Positions 28,930 through 39,623 of a DNA stretch of 64,000 nucleotides are shown piece by piece. Source of the DNA: Gammaproteobacteria bacterium. Its GTDB lineage: Bacteria > Pseudomonadota > Gammaproteobacteria > Burkholderiales > Gallionellaceae. The position numbers and the translations under genes are program-made. The stretch spans positions 124,001-188,000 of the forward strand of contig JAHJBC010000001.1 in the NCBI GenBank assembly GCA_018813765.1. Direction: 5' to 3'. Position 1 is the first letter of the stretch; each line of letters opens with the position of its first letter. Under the pieces are notes generated by a model that ran no database searches, had not been told where the DNA came from, and saw only the letters and a program-made list of their open reading frames with translations.

Positions 28930-29053
28930 AAGTTAAGGCGGCACGCCGCGAGGCGCGATTCTACCATCCCGGAAATATTTCCGGCCAAGCGCGAACCCGC
29001 CTGCCGGCGCTGGCACTCGCCAGCTAGAGCGCGCTTTCGATAATCACATTACA

Positions 29054-29863
29054 ATGGCGCGGGTCGACTTGATCTTTGCAAGAATTCAAATGGAAATCAG
29101 AAAACTGAACGCGGCGCGTGGCTGGACCTGGGTGAAACAGGGATACCAGCTCATCATGTGCAACCCCTTGATGTCCGTCACTTTTGCGCTGATCGGCGCG
29201 CTGGCCGTGTTCGTCGCGATCGGCATTCCGGTGCTCGGCCCGCTGGCCGCAGTGCTGCTGATGCCGGTGATACTGGCCGGCTACATGCGCGTGTGCCGCG
29301 CGCTGGAGGAAGAAGAAGAGGCCGAGCTGCCGCTTCTGTTCGAGGGATTCCGCAAGCATACGATGCAACTGGTCACACTGGGCGCCTTCGCCATGCTGGG
29401 GCTGCTGGGCGCATCGACCGTGATGGTGTTCATCGGCGGCGAGGCGCTTTCCGCGCTGCTGGAGAACTTCCAGTCCAGCAACGATCCGCAGGCGATGGTG
29501 CAGGCGATGTGGGGTGCCGGTTCGGGCGTCGCATTCAGCCTGCTGGTTGGTTTCTCGCTGGTGTTCGTGCTGATGCTGGCGCTGCAATACGCTCCCATGC
29601 TGGTGTTCTTCAACGATATCGCGCCGCTCGCCGCCATGCGCGCCAGCCTGGCCGGAACGATGCGCAACGTCATTCCCTACACCATCTACAACATCGTCAT
29701 GCAACTGCTGGCCATCGTGTTCGGCATCCTGCCCTACAACCTGGGCATGATCGTGCTGCTGCCGCTGGGGCTCACTTCGCTTTATGTCAGTTACCGCAAC
29801 ATCTTCCCGTTCGCGCATGAACTTGCCGCGACAGCACCCGATTCAAACCATCTGGAGGCATAG
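29054..29863 (+). CDS. BPSS1780-like polytopic membrane protein
   Basis: Multiple TM segments, VILAGYMRVCRALEEEEE. Confidence 0.7.
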   Translation: MARVDLIFARIQMEIRKLNAARGWTWVKQGYQLIMCNPLMSVTFALIGALAVFVAIGIPVLGPLAAVLLMPVILAGYMRVCRALEEEEEAELPLLFEGFRKHTMQLVTLGAFAMLGLLGASTVMVFIGGEALSALLENFQSSNDPQAMVQAMWGAGSGVAFSLLVGFSLVFVLMLALQYAPMLVFFNDIAPLAAMRASLAGTMRNVIPYTIYNIVMQLLAIVFGILPYNLGMIVLLPLGLTSLYVSYRNIFPFAHELAATAPDSNHLEA

Positions 29864-29865
29864 CC

Positions 29866-30360
29866 ATGCAATATCCCAACGTAAGCAAGGAGGAAGTCGG
29901 ACAGGCGCAATTCCCGCACAACCTGTTCATTTCAGGCGTGTTCATCTTCGATCTGCTGATGACGCCCGCCGTATTGGCGATGAAGATCGGCATGATCGGA
30001 CTGCTCATCCCGCTGGTGTGCTCCGGCGCGCTCATCGCCTGGATCTACCTGCGCAGCAGGAAGACCACCACCTGGTTCGTGGACATGCACTGGAAGATCA
30101 GCTTCGGCCGCGCCAAATTGCTGATGCTGGGTTACGCCATCTCGGGGACGCTGATCTTCCTGGCCTGGCTGATCAGCATCTCGATGAAGGATCACAACAT
30201 GGGAAGCATCGTGTGGACCGCGCTCACGCGCGTGGGGCTGATGCCGACCGTGATCCTGGTACTGGTCACCGCGGTGATGGAATTCGGTTCCTACGCGCAG
30301 GCCGGCAAGCGCGAGTTGCCGGACAAACTGGTGGCGAAGTTCCCGGCTCCGGCGGTCTAG
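29866..30360 (+). CDS. membrane protein
   Basis: Several TM segments; 2 nt after upstream gene. Confidence 0.7.
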   Translation: MQYPNVSKEEVGQAQFPHNLFISGVFIFDLLMTPAVLAMKIGMIGLLIPLVCSGALIAWIYLRSRKTTTWFVDMHWKISFGRAKLLMLGYAISGTLIFLAWLISISMKDHNMGSIVWTALTRVGLMPTVILVLVTAVMEFGSYAQAGKRELPDKLVAKFPAPAV

Positions 30361-30707
30361 GCAGTCGGCTGCGAGAATTCCTCGAAGGCATGCATCACTT
30401 CGCCCGCGTACATCAGTGACGGGCCGCCACCCATGTACACCGCGACAGCCAGCACCTCGTTGAGCTGATCGCGGGTGACGCCCAGCCGCACCAGCGTGCG
30501 CACGTGATAGGCGATGCAGCCTTCGCAGCGCGTCGCCACTGCGATTGCGGTGGCGATCAGCTCCTTGTCCAGCGCCGAGACCACCCCCGCGGTCATCGCC
30601 GCCTTCGACATCGCGTCGAAGCCGGTCATGGTGTCTTTTGCCTCCTTGCGGAAGGTCGCCAGCGGCGGGTTCAGGTGCTGGATGAGTTCCTTGAATGACT
30701 TGCTCAT
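30357..30707 (-). CDS. carboxymuconolactone decarboxylase/AhpD family protein
   Basis: AIAVATRCEGCIAYHVRTLVRLGVT. Confidence 0.9.
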   Translation of the reverse strand: MSKSFKELIQHLNPPLATFRKEAKDTMTGFDAMSKAAMTAGVVSALDKELIATAIAVATRCEGCIAYHVRTLVRLGVTRDQLNEVLAVAVYMGGGPSLMYAGEVMHAFEEFSQPTA

Positions 30708-30753
30708 GTTTCTTTCCTCCGTTGGTTCAATCAAACTTGCCGTTCCAATTGTT

Positions 30754-31194
30754 TCAGGGTGAGATGACAAACACCGCCGCCTGACCTTGATATGCGCCAG
30801 CCGCATCTTCGAGATTCCATATCGTGCAATCGGCGATCATGAAACGCCTGCCGCTTTTGGCGATGCGCATGCCGGAATAGCCGTCGATGTAACCCTGCTC
30901 CGCCACTTTTCTCAGCGCCTTCTCGCGCGACTCCTGCGCCATGGGTTCGGCCGAAAGCCGCGAGGGCAGACACGTGAACTCGTCAAAATCCATCTCGAAG
31001 CAGCGCAGCGCATACTCGTTGCCGTAGAAGAACACCGGATCGGCCTCGGTGCCGTGTGCGACGATGGCAAAGGGTGCGTTCCACATTGCGCCCACGGATG
31101 GAACCAACTCCTTGCCGGTCAGGCGCCGGTAACTTTCGACGATCAGGCGCAGGCGCGCGTCCAGCGCCGCATCAGATAGCTTCAAGCTTGGCAT
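30754..31194 (-). CDS. MEKHLA domain protein
   Basis: PFAIVAHGTEADPVFFYGNEYALRCFEMDFDEFTCLPSRLSAE. Confidence 0.85.
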   Translation of the reverse strand: MPSLKLSDAALDARLRLIVESYRRLTGKELVPSVGAMWNAPFAIVAHGTEADPVFFYGNEYALRCFEMDFDEFTCLPSRLSAEPMAQESREKALRKVAEQGYIDGYSGMRIAKSGRRFMIADCTIWNLEDAAGAYQGQAAVFVISP

Positions 31195-33346
31195 ATTCCA
31201 GTGCGAGCCATTTGCTGCCCGCGCGTTTGAAATTGACCTGCACGCGGCCGTCATTGCCACCGCCTTCGGTGTCCGTCACCACGCCCTCGCCGAATTTCTG
31301 GTGGAACACGCGCTGGCCGATGCGCCAGATCGAATCCGGCGAAACATGCGGTATCGGCGCCGCCGGAGTGGCAGCGAATGCCTTGGTGTAGCTGCTGGTC
31401 TCGTAAGCGCTGGTATGGAAAGTCTTGCGCGCGCTCACGCGCGGCGTCAGCCAGTGCAGCAACTCTTCCGGCAGTTCACGCAGGAAGCTCGACGCCGTGC
31501 TGTAGTGCGTCTGTCCGTGCAGCATGCGACTCTGCGCGAAGGTGAGATACAGGCGGCGGCGCGCGCGCGTGATCGCCACGTACATCAGGCGGCGCTCCTC
31601 GTCGAGGTCGCCGTTGTCGATGCTGTTCTGGTGCGGGAACAGGCTCTCTTCCAGCCCGGTGATGAACACGGTGTGGAACTCCAGGCCCTTCGCCGCATGC
31701 ACTGTCATCAGGTGCAGCGCATCCTCGCTGTCGCCGGCCTGGTGTTCGCCGGACTCCAGCGTGGCGTGGGTGAGGAAGGCGGTGAGACTGTCGTCCTCGT
31801 TCTCGTACACGAACAGCGTGGCCGAGTTGATGAGCTCGTTGAGGTTCTCCAGCCGCTCCTCCGCCTCGCGCCGCTTCGAGACCGAAGCCTTCTCGGCCTC
31901 GTAGTGCGCGACCAGTCCGCTGTGCTGCAGCACGTGCTCCATGATCTCCGGCAGCGGCAGGCCCTGCGTGCCACTGCGCAGCGACTCGATGATACCGACG
32001 AAGGCGGTGACCTTGCCGCCCGCGCGCGCCGCCGCATCCCACAGCGTGGTGTTGTATTGCTTGGCGGATTCCTGCAACTGCTCGATACTGCGTGCGCCGA
32101 TACCGCGCGTGGGGAAGTTGATGATGCGCAGCAAGGCATTGTCGTCGTCGGTGTTCTCCATCAGGCGCAGGTAGGCCAGCGCGTGCTTGATCTCCTGCCG
32201 CTCGAAGAAGCGCAGGCCGCCGTACACGCGGTAGGACAGACCGCCTGACACCAGCGCATGTTCCAGCACGCGCGACTGCGCATTGGAGCGGTACAGCAAC
32301 GCCATCTCGGACAGGCGGACGCCCTCGCGGTTGAGTTGCTTGATCTCGTCGACGATGAACGCCGCTTCGTCCACGTCGGTGCCCGCCTCGTACACGCGAA
32401 TCTGCTCGCCCTTGTCGGCATCGGTCCACAGATTCTTGCCGAGGCGGTTGCGGTTGTTCTGGATGAGCGCGTTGGCGGCTTCGAGGATGTTGCCGTGCGA
32501 GCGGTAGTTCTGCTCCAGCTTGATCACGTTCTCGACATGGAAGTCGCGCAGCAGCTCCTGCATGTTGCCGACGTTCGCACCGCGGAAGGCGTAGATGGAC
32601 TGGTCGTCGTCGCCGACAGCGAACAAGGCATTGTTCTGACCGGCCAGCAACTTCAGCCAGCGGTACTGCAGCGGATTGGTATCCTGGAACTCATCCACCA
32701 GAATGTGCTTGAAGCGTTCCTGGTAATGCTCACGCAGCGCTGCATTTCTAGACAGCAGTTCGTAGCAGCGCAGCAGCAGCTCTGAGAAATCCACCACGCC
32801 CTCGCGCTGGCACTGCGCGTCGTATTCGGCGAACACCTCCACCTTGCGCCGAGTGTACGGATCGTAGGCTTCTACCTCGTGCGCGCGCAGGCCTTCTTCC
32901 TTGCGGCCGCTGATGAAGTTCTGCATCTCGCGCGGCGGATATTTCTCGTCATCCACGTTCATCGCCTTCATCAAGCGCTTGATGGCGGAGAGCTGGTCGC
33001 CGGAATCGAGTATCTGGAAGGTCTGCGGCAGGTTCGCCTCACGGTAGTGCGCGCGCAACATGCGGTTGCACAGGCCGTGGAAGGTGCCGATCCACATGCC
33101 GCGCGTGTTGATCGGCAGCATCGCCGACAGGCGCGTGACCATCTCCTTGGCCGCCTTGTTGGTGAAGGTCACCGCGAGGATGCCGTGCGGCGAGACCTGC
33201 CCGGTGCTGATGAGGTAAGCGATGCGGGTGGTGAGTACGCGCGTCTTGCCGCTGCCCGCCCCGGCCAGGATGAGCGCGGATTGGGCAGGGAGTTCGACGG
33301 CGGCGCGTTGTTCGGGATTGAGACCGGAAAGCAGGAACGGATTCAT
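31172..33346 (-). CDS. uvrD: DNA helicase II
   Basis: LNPEQRAAVELP, LAGAGSGKTRVLTTRIAYL, VDEFQDTN, VGDDDQSIYAFRGA. Confidence 0.95.
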   Translation of the reverse strand: MNPFLLSGLNPEQRAAVELPAQSALILAGAGSGKTRVLTTRIAYLISTGQVSPHGILAVTFTNKAAKEMVTRLSAMLPINTRGMWIGTFHGLCNRMLRAHYREANLPQTFQILDSGDQLSAIKRLMKAMNVDDEKYPPREMQNFISGRKEEGLRAHEVEAYDPYTRRKVEVFAEYDAQCQREGVVDFSELLLRCYELLSRNAALREHYQERFKHILVDEFQDTNPLQYRWLKLLAGQNNALFAVGDDDQSIYAFRGANVGNMQELLRDFHVENVIKLEQNYRSHGNILEAANALIQNNRNRLGKNLWTDADKGEQIRVYEAGTDVDEAAFIVDEIKQLNREGVRLSEMALLYRSNAQSRVLEHALVSGGLSYRVYGGLRFFERQEIKHALAYLRLMENTDDDNALLRIINFPTRGIGARSIEQLQESAKQYNTTLWDAAARAGGKVTAFVGIIESLRSGTQGLPLPEIMEHVLQHSGLVAHYEAEKASVSKRREAEERLENLNELINSATLFVYENEDDSLTAFLTHATLESGEHQAGDSEDALHLMTVHAAKGLEFHTVFITGLEESLFPHQNSIDNGDLDEERRLMYVAITRARRRLYLTFAQSRMLHGQTHYSTASSFLRELPEELLHWLTPRVSARKTFHTSAYETSSYTKAFAATPAAPIPHVSPDSIWRIGQRVFHQKFGEGVVTDTEGGGNDGRVQVNFKRAGSKWLALEYAKLEAI

Positions 33347-33379
33347 GCGTGGATTATCCCACACGACTGCGGATCTTCT

Positions 33380-33748
33380 TCAGCTTCGGCTCTTGTATTC
33401 CGTGTATTTTTTTGAACTGCCGCGCACCATATCCGCCGGATACTTCGCGGCATTCAGCGCCAGCTTCTTGTCCACGGCAGCGACGATGTCCAGCTTCAGC
33501 TTCTCCGCCAGGCTGATGAGATAGACCTGGATGTCGGCCAGCTCCAGCTCAACCTCGGCGAGCTTCTCCGGCGGCAGAGCACAGCTCTGCTCTTCGGTCA
33601 GCCACTGGAAGTGCTCCACCATCTCGGCCGCCTCGACGATGAGCGCCATGGAGAGGTTTTTGGGCGAATGGAACTGGTCCCAATCGCGCTCGACCACGAA
33701 CTGACGCACCTGTTTCCTGATCCGGTCAAAATCGTTTTCTACCATCAT
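33380..33748 (-). CDS. MazG-like nucleotide pyrophosphohydrolase
   Basis: RDWDQFHSPKNLSMALIVEAAEMVEHFQW, ELADIQVYLISLAEKL. Confidence 0.88.
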   Translation of the reverse strand: MMVENDFDRIRKQVRQFVVERDWDQFHSPKNLSMALIVEAAEMVEHFQWLTEEQSCALPPEKLAEVELELADIQVYLISLAEKLKLDIVAAVDKKLALNAAKYPADMVRGSSKKYTEYKSRS

Positions 33749-33842
33749 TCCCCTCCGCTTCGTTGATGCGCTGATTGTATTGCGCCGCAAACAAAACGGG
33801 GAAGCGTTTCCGCTTCCCCGTCCCGATGCAAACATGGATCCA

Positions 33843-34736
33843 TCAGGCCTTTTTCTTCTTCTCGATCATCTCGTGCATGATCGGCGTCAGGATGACCTCC
33901 ATGGCAAAACTCATCTTGCCGCCGGGCACCACCAGGGTGTTGGCGCGCGACATGAAGGAATCGTGGATCATCTGCAGGTAGTAGGGGAAGTTCACGCCCT
34001 TGGGGTCGCTGAAGCGGATGACCACGAAGCTCTCGTCCGGCGTCGGGATGTCGCGGGCGATGAAGGGGTTGGAGGTGTCCACCGTGGCCACGCGCTGGAA
34101 GTTGATGTGGGTGCGCGAGAACTGCGGGGTGATGTATTTCACGTAGTCCGGCATGCGGCGCAGGATGGTGTCCACGGTCGCTTCGGCGGAATAGCCGCGC
34201 TCGGCCTTGTCGCGGTGGATCTTCTGGATCCATTCGAGGTTGACCACCGGCACCACGCCGATACCCAGATCCACATACTTGCCCGCGTCGATTTCCTCGT
34301 CCGCCACCAGGCCGTGCAGACCTTCGTAGAACAGCAGGTCGGAGTTGGGCTCGATGTCTTCCCACGGCGTGAACACGCCGGGCACCAGGTCGGTCTTGCC
34401 GAAATGCTGGTTGTGCTGTTCGGCTTCCTCTTCGCTGTGCACGTAGTAGCGGCGCTTGCACATGCCGGTCTCGCCGTATTGCTTGAACATCGCCTCGATC
34501 TTGTCGAAGTGGTTGGCCTCGGGACCGAAGTGGCTGAACGAATAGTTGCAATCCTGGGCCGCGGACGCCACGGCATTGCGGAAGGCCTTGCGATCCAGGC
34601 TGTGCAGGCTGTCGCCTTCGACGACTGCGGCTGTCATGCCTTCGCGACGGAAGATGTTCTCGAACGCGCGTTTGACGGTGGTGGTGCCCGCACCGGACGA
34701 TCCGGTGACGGCGATGACTGGGTGCTTAAGGGACAT
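33843..34736 (-). CDS. prkB: phosphoribulokinase
   Basis: VTGSSGAGTTTVKRAFENIFRREG, EGLHGLVADEEIDAGKYVDLGIGVVPVVNLEWIQK. Confidence 0.93.
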   Translation of the reverse strand: MSLKHPVIAVTGSSGAGTTTVKRAFENIFRREGMTAAVVEGDSLHSLDRKAFRNAVASAAQDCNYSFSHFGPEANHFDKIEAMFKQYGETGMCKRRYYVHSEEEAEQHNQHFGKTDLVPGVFTPWEDIEPNSDLLFYEGLHGLVADEEIDAGKYVDLGIGVVPVVNLEWIQKIHRDKAERGYSAEATVDTILRRMPDYVKYITPQFSRTHINFQRVATVDTSNPFIARDIPTPDESFVVIRFSDPKGVNFPYYLQMIHDSFMSRANTLVVPGGKMSFAMEVILTPIMHEMIEKKKKA

Positions 34737-34884
34737 GGTCCACTCTCCTGAACGATATGAATAAAATTTTGAGTGCCGATTTTAGCAGAACCCCCCTGTT
34801 GCCGCTAACACGATGCCGTGTATATGCCCATTACCGATATAATGTCTGCCTCTTTATGCCCGCGTCCAAATAACCACTTTCATC

Positions 34885-37671
34885 ATGCAACAAAGCTATA
34901 CACCCAAAGACATCGAATCCGCCGCCCAGCAACACTGGGACAAGCAGCAGACCTTCCGCGCAGTGATGGAATCCGGCAAGCCCAAGTATTACTGCCTGTC
35001 GATGTTCCCCTACCCCTCGGGCAAGCTGCACATGGGCCATGTGCGCAACTACACGATCGGCGATGTGCTCACGCGCTGGCACAAGATGCGCGGCTACAGC
35101 GTGCTGCAACCCATGGGCTGGGACGCCTTTGGCCTGCCCGCCGAGAACGCGGCCATCGCCAACAAGGTGCCGCCCGCGAAGTGGACTTACGACAACATCG
35201 CCTACATGAAGAAGCAGCTCCAGTCGCTGGGGCTGGGCATCGACTGGACGCGCGAGATCGCCACCTGTCAGCCCGCGTACTACAAGTGGAACCAGTGGCT
35301 GTTCCTGCGCATGCTGGAAAAAGGCATCGCTTACAAAAAGACCCAGGTGGTCAACTGGGACCCGGTGGACCAGACCGTGCTGGCCAACGAGCAAGTGATC
35401 GACGGCCGCGGCTGGCGCACCGGCGCGATCGTCGAGAAGCGCGAGATCCCCGGTTACTACTTCGGCATCACCCAATACGCGGAAGAACTGCTGGCCGACC
35501 TCGACAAACTGCCGGGTTGGCCCGAGCGCGTGAAGACCATGCAGGCCAACTGGATTGGCAAGAGCCACGGCGTGCGCTTCGCCTTCCCGCATGACATCAA
35601 GGACGATGGTAAAGCCATCAACGACGGCAAGCTGTGGGTCTATACCACACGCGCCGATACCATCATGGGCGTCACCTTCGTTGCCGTCGCCGCCGAGCAT
35701 CCACTGGCTGCGCATGCCGCAAAGAGCAACAAGGAAGTCGCCGCCTTCGTCGAGAAATGCAAGCACGTGTCGGTGATGGAAGCCGACATGGCCACCATGG
35801 AAAAAGAAGGCGTGGACACCGGACTCAAGGTGACGCATCCGCTGACCGGCGAACAGGTAGCGGTTTGGGTCGGCAACTATGTGCTGATGGGTTACGGCGA
35901 AGGTGCGGTGATGGCCGTACCTACACACGACCAAAGGGATTTTGAATTTACTCAAAAACACAAAGATCAACTGCCGCCAATCAAGCCGGTGGTCGTTCCT
36001 GCTAATTGGGACTTATCCAAAATCGAAGAAACTAAGGGTGAGTCAGGAGCACCACGTTTGTTCAACGGAATAGATGCTGACATCCGCTCACCAATGGGTA
36101 ACTACACCAACTTTTTGGATTGGGAAGAGTGGAGTGATATTTTTGAGCAGAAGGGCGTCTGCATCAACTCCGGCAAATACGATGGCCTGAATTACCAGCA
36201 GGCCGTGGACGCCATCGCCGCCGACCTCAAAGCAAAAAATCTCGGCGAAAAGCAGGTGCAATGGCGCCTGCGCGACTGGGGCGTGTCACGCCAGCGTTAC
36301 TGGGGCTGCCCGATCCCCATCATCCATTGCGATTCCTGCGGTGACGTACCGGTGCCGGACGATCAGTTGCCGGTGGTGTTGCCCGAAGACTGTGTGCCGG
36401 ACGGTTCCGGCAACCCGCTACTCAAGCACGCCGATTTCCTGAACTGCACCTGCCCGAAATGCGGCAAACCAGCGAAGCGCGAGACCGACACGATGGATAC
36501 CTTCGTGGATTCGAGCTGGTACTACGCGCGCTACGCCAGCGGCTTCAAGAACGATGCGATGGTGGACGCAGAGACCAACCACTGGATGCCGGTGGACCAG
36601 TACATCGGCGGCATCGAACACGCGATCTTGCACCTGCTGTATTCGCGCTTCTGGAGCAAGGTGATGCGCGACATGAAGCTGGTGAGCTATGACGAACCGT
36701 TCGCCAACCTGCTCACGCAGGGCATGGTGCTCAACCACATCTTCTCGCGCCGCACCGACAAGGGCGGCATCGAGTATTTCCCGCCCGATGCCGTGGAGAT
36801 GGTGAAGGATGAAGCTGGCAGGGTGACAGGCGCGAAGCTGGTGAGCGACGGTTCCGCCATCGACTACCAGGGCATCGGCACCATGTCGAAGTCCAAACTC
36901 AACGGCGTGGACCCGCAGGCGCTGATCGACGAATATGGTGCCGACACCGCGCGCCTGTTCATGATGTTTGCCGCGCCGCCCGAGCAGACGCTGGAATGGG
37001 CCGACTCCGGCGTGGAAGGCGCGCATCGCTTCCTCAAACGGCTGTGGGCTTTCTCCAACACACATGAAAATGATTTGCTTGTCGGCATACGCATTGCATT
37101 TAATAAGCCTATCGATTGGAGTGCCGCAACAAAGTCAACTCTAACCTTCAGGAGACAGGTGCATCTTCTGCTTAAACAAGCAAACTACGACTTTGGCCGC
37201 TTCCAATTCAACACTGTCGTATCCGCATGTATGAAGCTGCTCAATTTGCTTGAGAGTGATGGTTTGCCATCCATGGTCAGTTCTGAAGAGATTGCTTCAA
37301 GTAGCGTGGACAATGTCAAAAATGCGCAGTCGTATGCGCTAGCCGAAGCATATTCCATCCTGCTGCGCCTGCTCTCCCCCATCACACCGCACATCGCACA
37401 CGCCTTGTGGAAAGACCTCGGCTATGGCGACGACATCCTCACCGCCGCCTGGCCGGAACCGCTGGAGGCGGCGCTGGTGCAGGATGAGATCGAGCTGGTG
37501 ATCCAGGTGAACGGCAAGATGCGCGGCAGCATCAAGGTGCCAGCCAATGCCGACAAGGCCGCCATCGAACAGGCCGCGCTCGCGCACGATGCGGTACAAA
37601 AGCAGCTCAACGGCGGCACGGCGAAGAAGGTGATCGTGGTGCCGGGCCGCCTGGTCAACGTGGTGGCCTGA
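34885..37671 (+). CDS. leuS: leucyl-tRNA synthetase
   Basis: [35 protein letters not shown]. Confidence 0.97.
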   Translation: MQQSYTPKDIESAAQQHWDKQQTFRAVMESGKPKYYCLSMFPYPSGKLHMGHVRNYTIGDVLTRWHKMRGYSVLQPMGWDAFGLPAENAAIANKVPPAKWTYDNIAYMKKQLQSLGLGIDWTREIATCQPAYYKWNQWLFLRMLEKGIAYKKTQVVNWDPVDQTVLANEQVIDGRGWRTGAIVEKREIPGYYFGITQYAEELLADLDKLPGWPERVKTMQANWIGKSHGVRFAFPHDIKDDGKAINDGKLWVYTTRADTIMGVTFVAVAAEHPLAAHAAKSNKEVAAFVEKCKHVSVMEADMATMEKEGVDTGLKVTHPLTGEQVAVWVGNYVLMGYGEGAVMAVPTHDQRDFEFTQKHKDQLPPIKPVVVPANWDLSKIEETKGESGAPRLFNGIDADIRSPMGNYTNFLDWEEWSDIFEQKGVCINSGKYDGLNYQQAVDAIAADLKAKNLGEKQVQWRLRDWGVSRQRYWGCPIPIIHCDSCGDVPVPDDQLPVVLPEDCVPDGSGNPLLKHADFLNCTCPKCGKPAKRETDTMDTFVDSSWYYARYASGFKNDAMVDAETNHWMPVDQYIGGIEHAILHLLYSRFWSKVMRDMKLVSYDEPFANLLTQGMVLNHIFSRRTDKGGIEYFPPDAVEMVKDEAGRVTGAKLVSDGSAIDYQGIGTMSKSKLNGVDPQALIDEYGADTARLFMMFAAPPEQTLEWADSGVEGAHRFLKRLWAFSNTHENDLLVGIRIAFNKPIDWSAATKSTLTFRRQVHLLLKQANYDFGRFQFNTVVSACMKLLNLLESDGLPSMVSSEEIASSSVDNVKNAQSYALAEAYSILLRLLSPITPHIAHALWKDLGYGDDILTAAWPEPLEAALVQDEIELVIQVNGKMRGSIKVPANADKAAIEQAALAHDAVQKQLNGGTAKKVIVVPGRLVNVVA

Positions 37672-37673
37672 CG

Positions 37674-38183
37674 ATGACCAGCCTGCACCGCACTTTGCTG
37701 CTTGCGTTCCTGTTGTCGCTGAGTGCTTGCGGCTTCCACTTGCGCGGCAGCGGTCTCAATGCGGTCGAGTTCGCTTTCAAATCGCTCTACGTGAAAGCCC
37801 CCGGCGTGACGCCATTCGTTGCCGATCTGCGCCGCTCGCTGGAATCCGCCAAGGTCATGCTGACCGATGCACCCGACCGGGCCGATCTGGTGCTTGAGGT
37901 CGTATCGGAACAAACGTCCAAACAGATCCTGTCGCTTTCGGGCAGCGGGCGTGTGAACGAGTATCAGCTGTTCTATCGCGTCTCGCTGCGCGCTTACGAC
38001 AAGCAGCGCATCGACTGGCTGCCTCCGGAGGAGATCGCGCTGTCGCGCATACTTGCCTACAGCGATGCGCAGGTGCTTGCCAAGGAACAGGAAGAGGCTG
38101 TGCTGTTCAAGGACATGCGTTCCGATGCCGTCGCGCAGGCCATGCGCCGCCTGAGCCGGGCCAAGCCGCAGGATCGGGAATGA
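37674..38183 (+). CDS. lptE: LPS-assembly lipoprotein LptE
   Basis: LLSLSACGFHLRGSG lipobox; between leuS and holA. Confidence 0.92.
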   Translation: MTSLHRTLLLAFLLSLSACGFHLRGSGLNAVEFAFKSLYVKAPGVTPFVADLRRSLESAKVMLTDAPDRADLVLEVVSEQTSKQILSLSGSGRVNEYQLFYRVSLRAYDKQRIDWLPPEEIALSRILAYSDAQVLAKEQEEAVLFKDMRSDAVAQAMRRLSRAKPQDRE

Positions 38184-39193
38184 GGATCTCCAGCAACGAC
38201 CTGCCGCAGCATTTGAAGAAGGGCCTGGGGCAGCTCTATGTCATCCACGGCGAAGCGATGCTGCTCGCCATCGAAGCCGCCGACGCCATCCGCGCGGCGG
38301 CGCGCGCGGCGGGTTTCAGCGAGCGCGAGACGCTCATCGCCGAGCAGGGATTCAAATGGGCCGAACTGCGCAACAGCGCGCAGAGCATGTCGCTGTTTGC
38401 CGAGCGCAAGGTCATCGACCTGCGCATCCCGACCGGCAAGCCCGGCACTGAGGGCGCGCAGGCGCTGCAGGACCACTGCGGCAATCTCAACGCGGACACG
38501 CTCACGCTGATCTCGCTGCCGCGCCTCGACGGCACGGCAATGAAGAGCAAATGGTTCAGCGCGCTGGAGCAGCACGGCACCGTCGTCAGCGCGGACGAGG
38601 TCACGCTCGCCGCATTGCCCGCATGGATCGCCGCCCGCCTGAAACGGCAGGAACAATCCGCCGATGCGGACACGCTGGCATTCCTGGCGCAACGTGTGGA
38701 AGGCAACCTGCTCGCCGCGTTCCAGGAGATACAGAAACTCGCCCTGCTGTTCCCGGCCGGACCGCTGTCGTTCGACCAGGTGAAGGATTCGGTGATGGAT
38801 GTGGCGCGCTACGATGTGTTCAAACTGTCGGAAGCGATGCTGGCCGGCGATGCCGAACGCTATGTGCGTATCCTCGAAGGATTGCGCGCGGAAGGCACGG
38901 CCACCGTGTTGATCCTGTGGGCGGTGGCGGAGGATATCCGCGCGCTGGCGCGGGTGTCGCGCGCCATGCAGCAGAGCGGCAACCTTTCCGGGGCATTGCG
39001 CGATGCGCGGGTGTGGGGAGTGAAACAAAAGCTGGTGGAGCGCGCGGTGCGCCGCTTCACGCCGACCTTCGCCGAGCGCGCGCTGCGCCAGGCCGCGCAG
39101 ATCGACCGGCTGGTGAAGGGATTGCGCCAGGGCGATGTATGGGACGAACTGCTGCAACTCGGCGTGCGCTGCGCGCGGGCGGGGGCGAGATGA
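38180..39193 (+). CDS. holA: DNA polymerase III delta subunit
   Basis: YVIHGEAMLLAIEAADAIR; position after lptE. Confidence 0.93.
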   Translation: MRISSNDLPQHLKKGLGQLYVIHGEAMLLAIEAADAIRAAARAAGFSERETLIAEQGFKWAELRNSAQSMSLFAERKVIDLRIPTGKPGTEGAQALQDHCGNLNADTLTLISLPRLDGTAMKSKWFSALEQHGTVVSADEVTLAALPAWIAARLKRQEQSADADTLAFLAQRVEGNLLAAFQEIQKLALLFPAGPLSFDQVKDSVMDVARYDVFKLSEAMLAGDAERYVRILEGLRAEGTATVLILWAVAEDIRALARVSRAMQQSGNLSGALRDARVWGVKQKLVERAVRRFTPTFAERALRQAAQIDRLVKGLRQGDVWDELLQLGVRCARAGAR

Positions 39194-39537
39194 ATGAAGT
39201 GCTGCTGGTCATTAGCAACACGCCCGACCGGGCTACCGCGGAACGCATCGCGGAGGCGCTGGTCACAGAGCGCGTTGCCGCCTGCGTGAACATCCTGGCG
39301 GAATGCACTTCGGTGTATCGCTGGGAAGGCAAGCTGGAGCGGGCGGGCGAGGTGCCGTTGCTGATCAAGACCTCGCGCGCCGCCTTTCCGCGACTGGAAG
39401 CTGAACTGCGAAAACTGCATCCCTATGAACTGCCGGAGATCATCGCCGTGCCTGTGACGGCGGGCTTGCCGGGATATCTGGACTGGGTCGTATCGGAAAC
39501 CGGCGTCCCATATAATCCCGCCAACCTGGGCAAGTAA
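39190..39537 (+). CDS. cutA: divalent cation tolerance protein CutA
   Basis: NTPDRATAERIAEALVTERVAACVNIL, HPYELPEIIAVPV. Confidence 0.93.
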   Translation: MNEVLLVISNTPDRATAERIAEALVTERVAACVNILAECTSVYRWEGKLERAGEVPLLIKTSRAAFPRLEAELRKLHPYELPEIIAVPVTAGLPGYLDWVVSETGVPYNPANLGK

Positions 39538-39538
39538 T

Positions 39539-39597
39539 GTAGGAGCCAGCTTGCTGGCGAATGAATTTGAGATTTCGCCAGCAAGCTGGCTCCTACA
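39539..39597. repeat. REP-like inverted repeat between cutA and dsbD
   Basis: TGTAGGAGCCAGCTTGCTGGCGA ... TCGCCAGCAAGCTGGCTCCTACA. Confidence 0.85.
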
Positions 39598-39623
39598 CCG
39601 ACACCCCTGAAATTTATCTGGAA

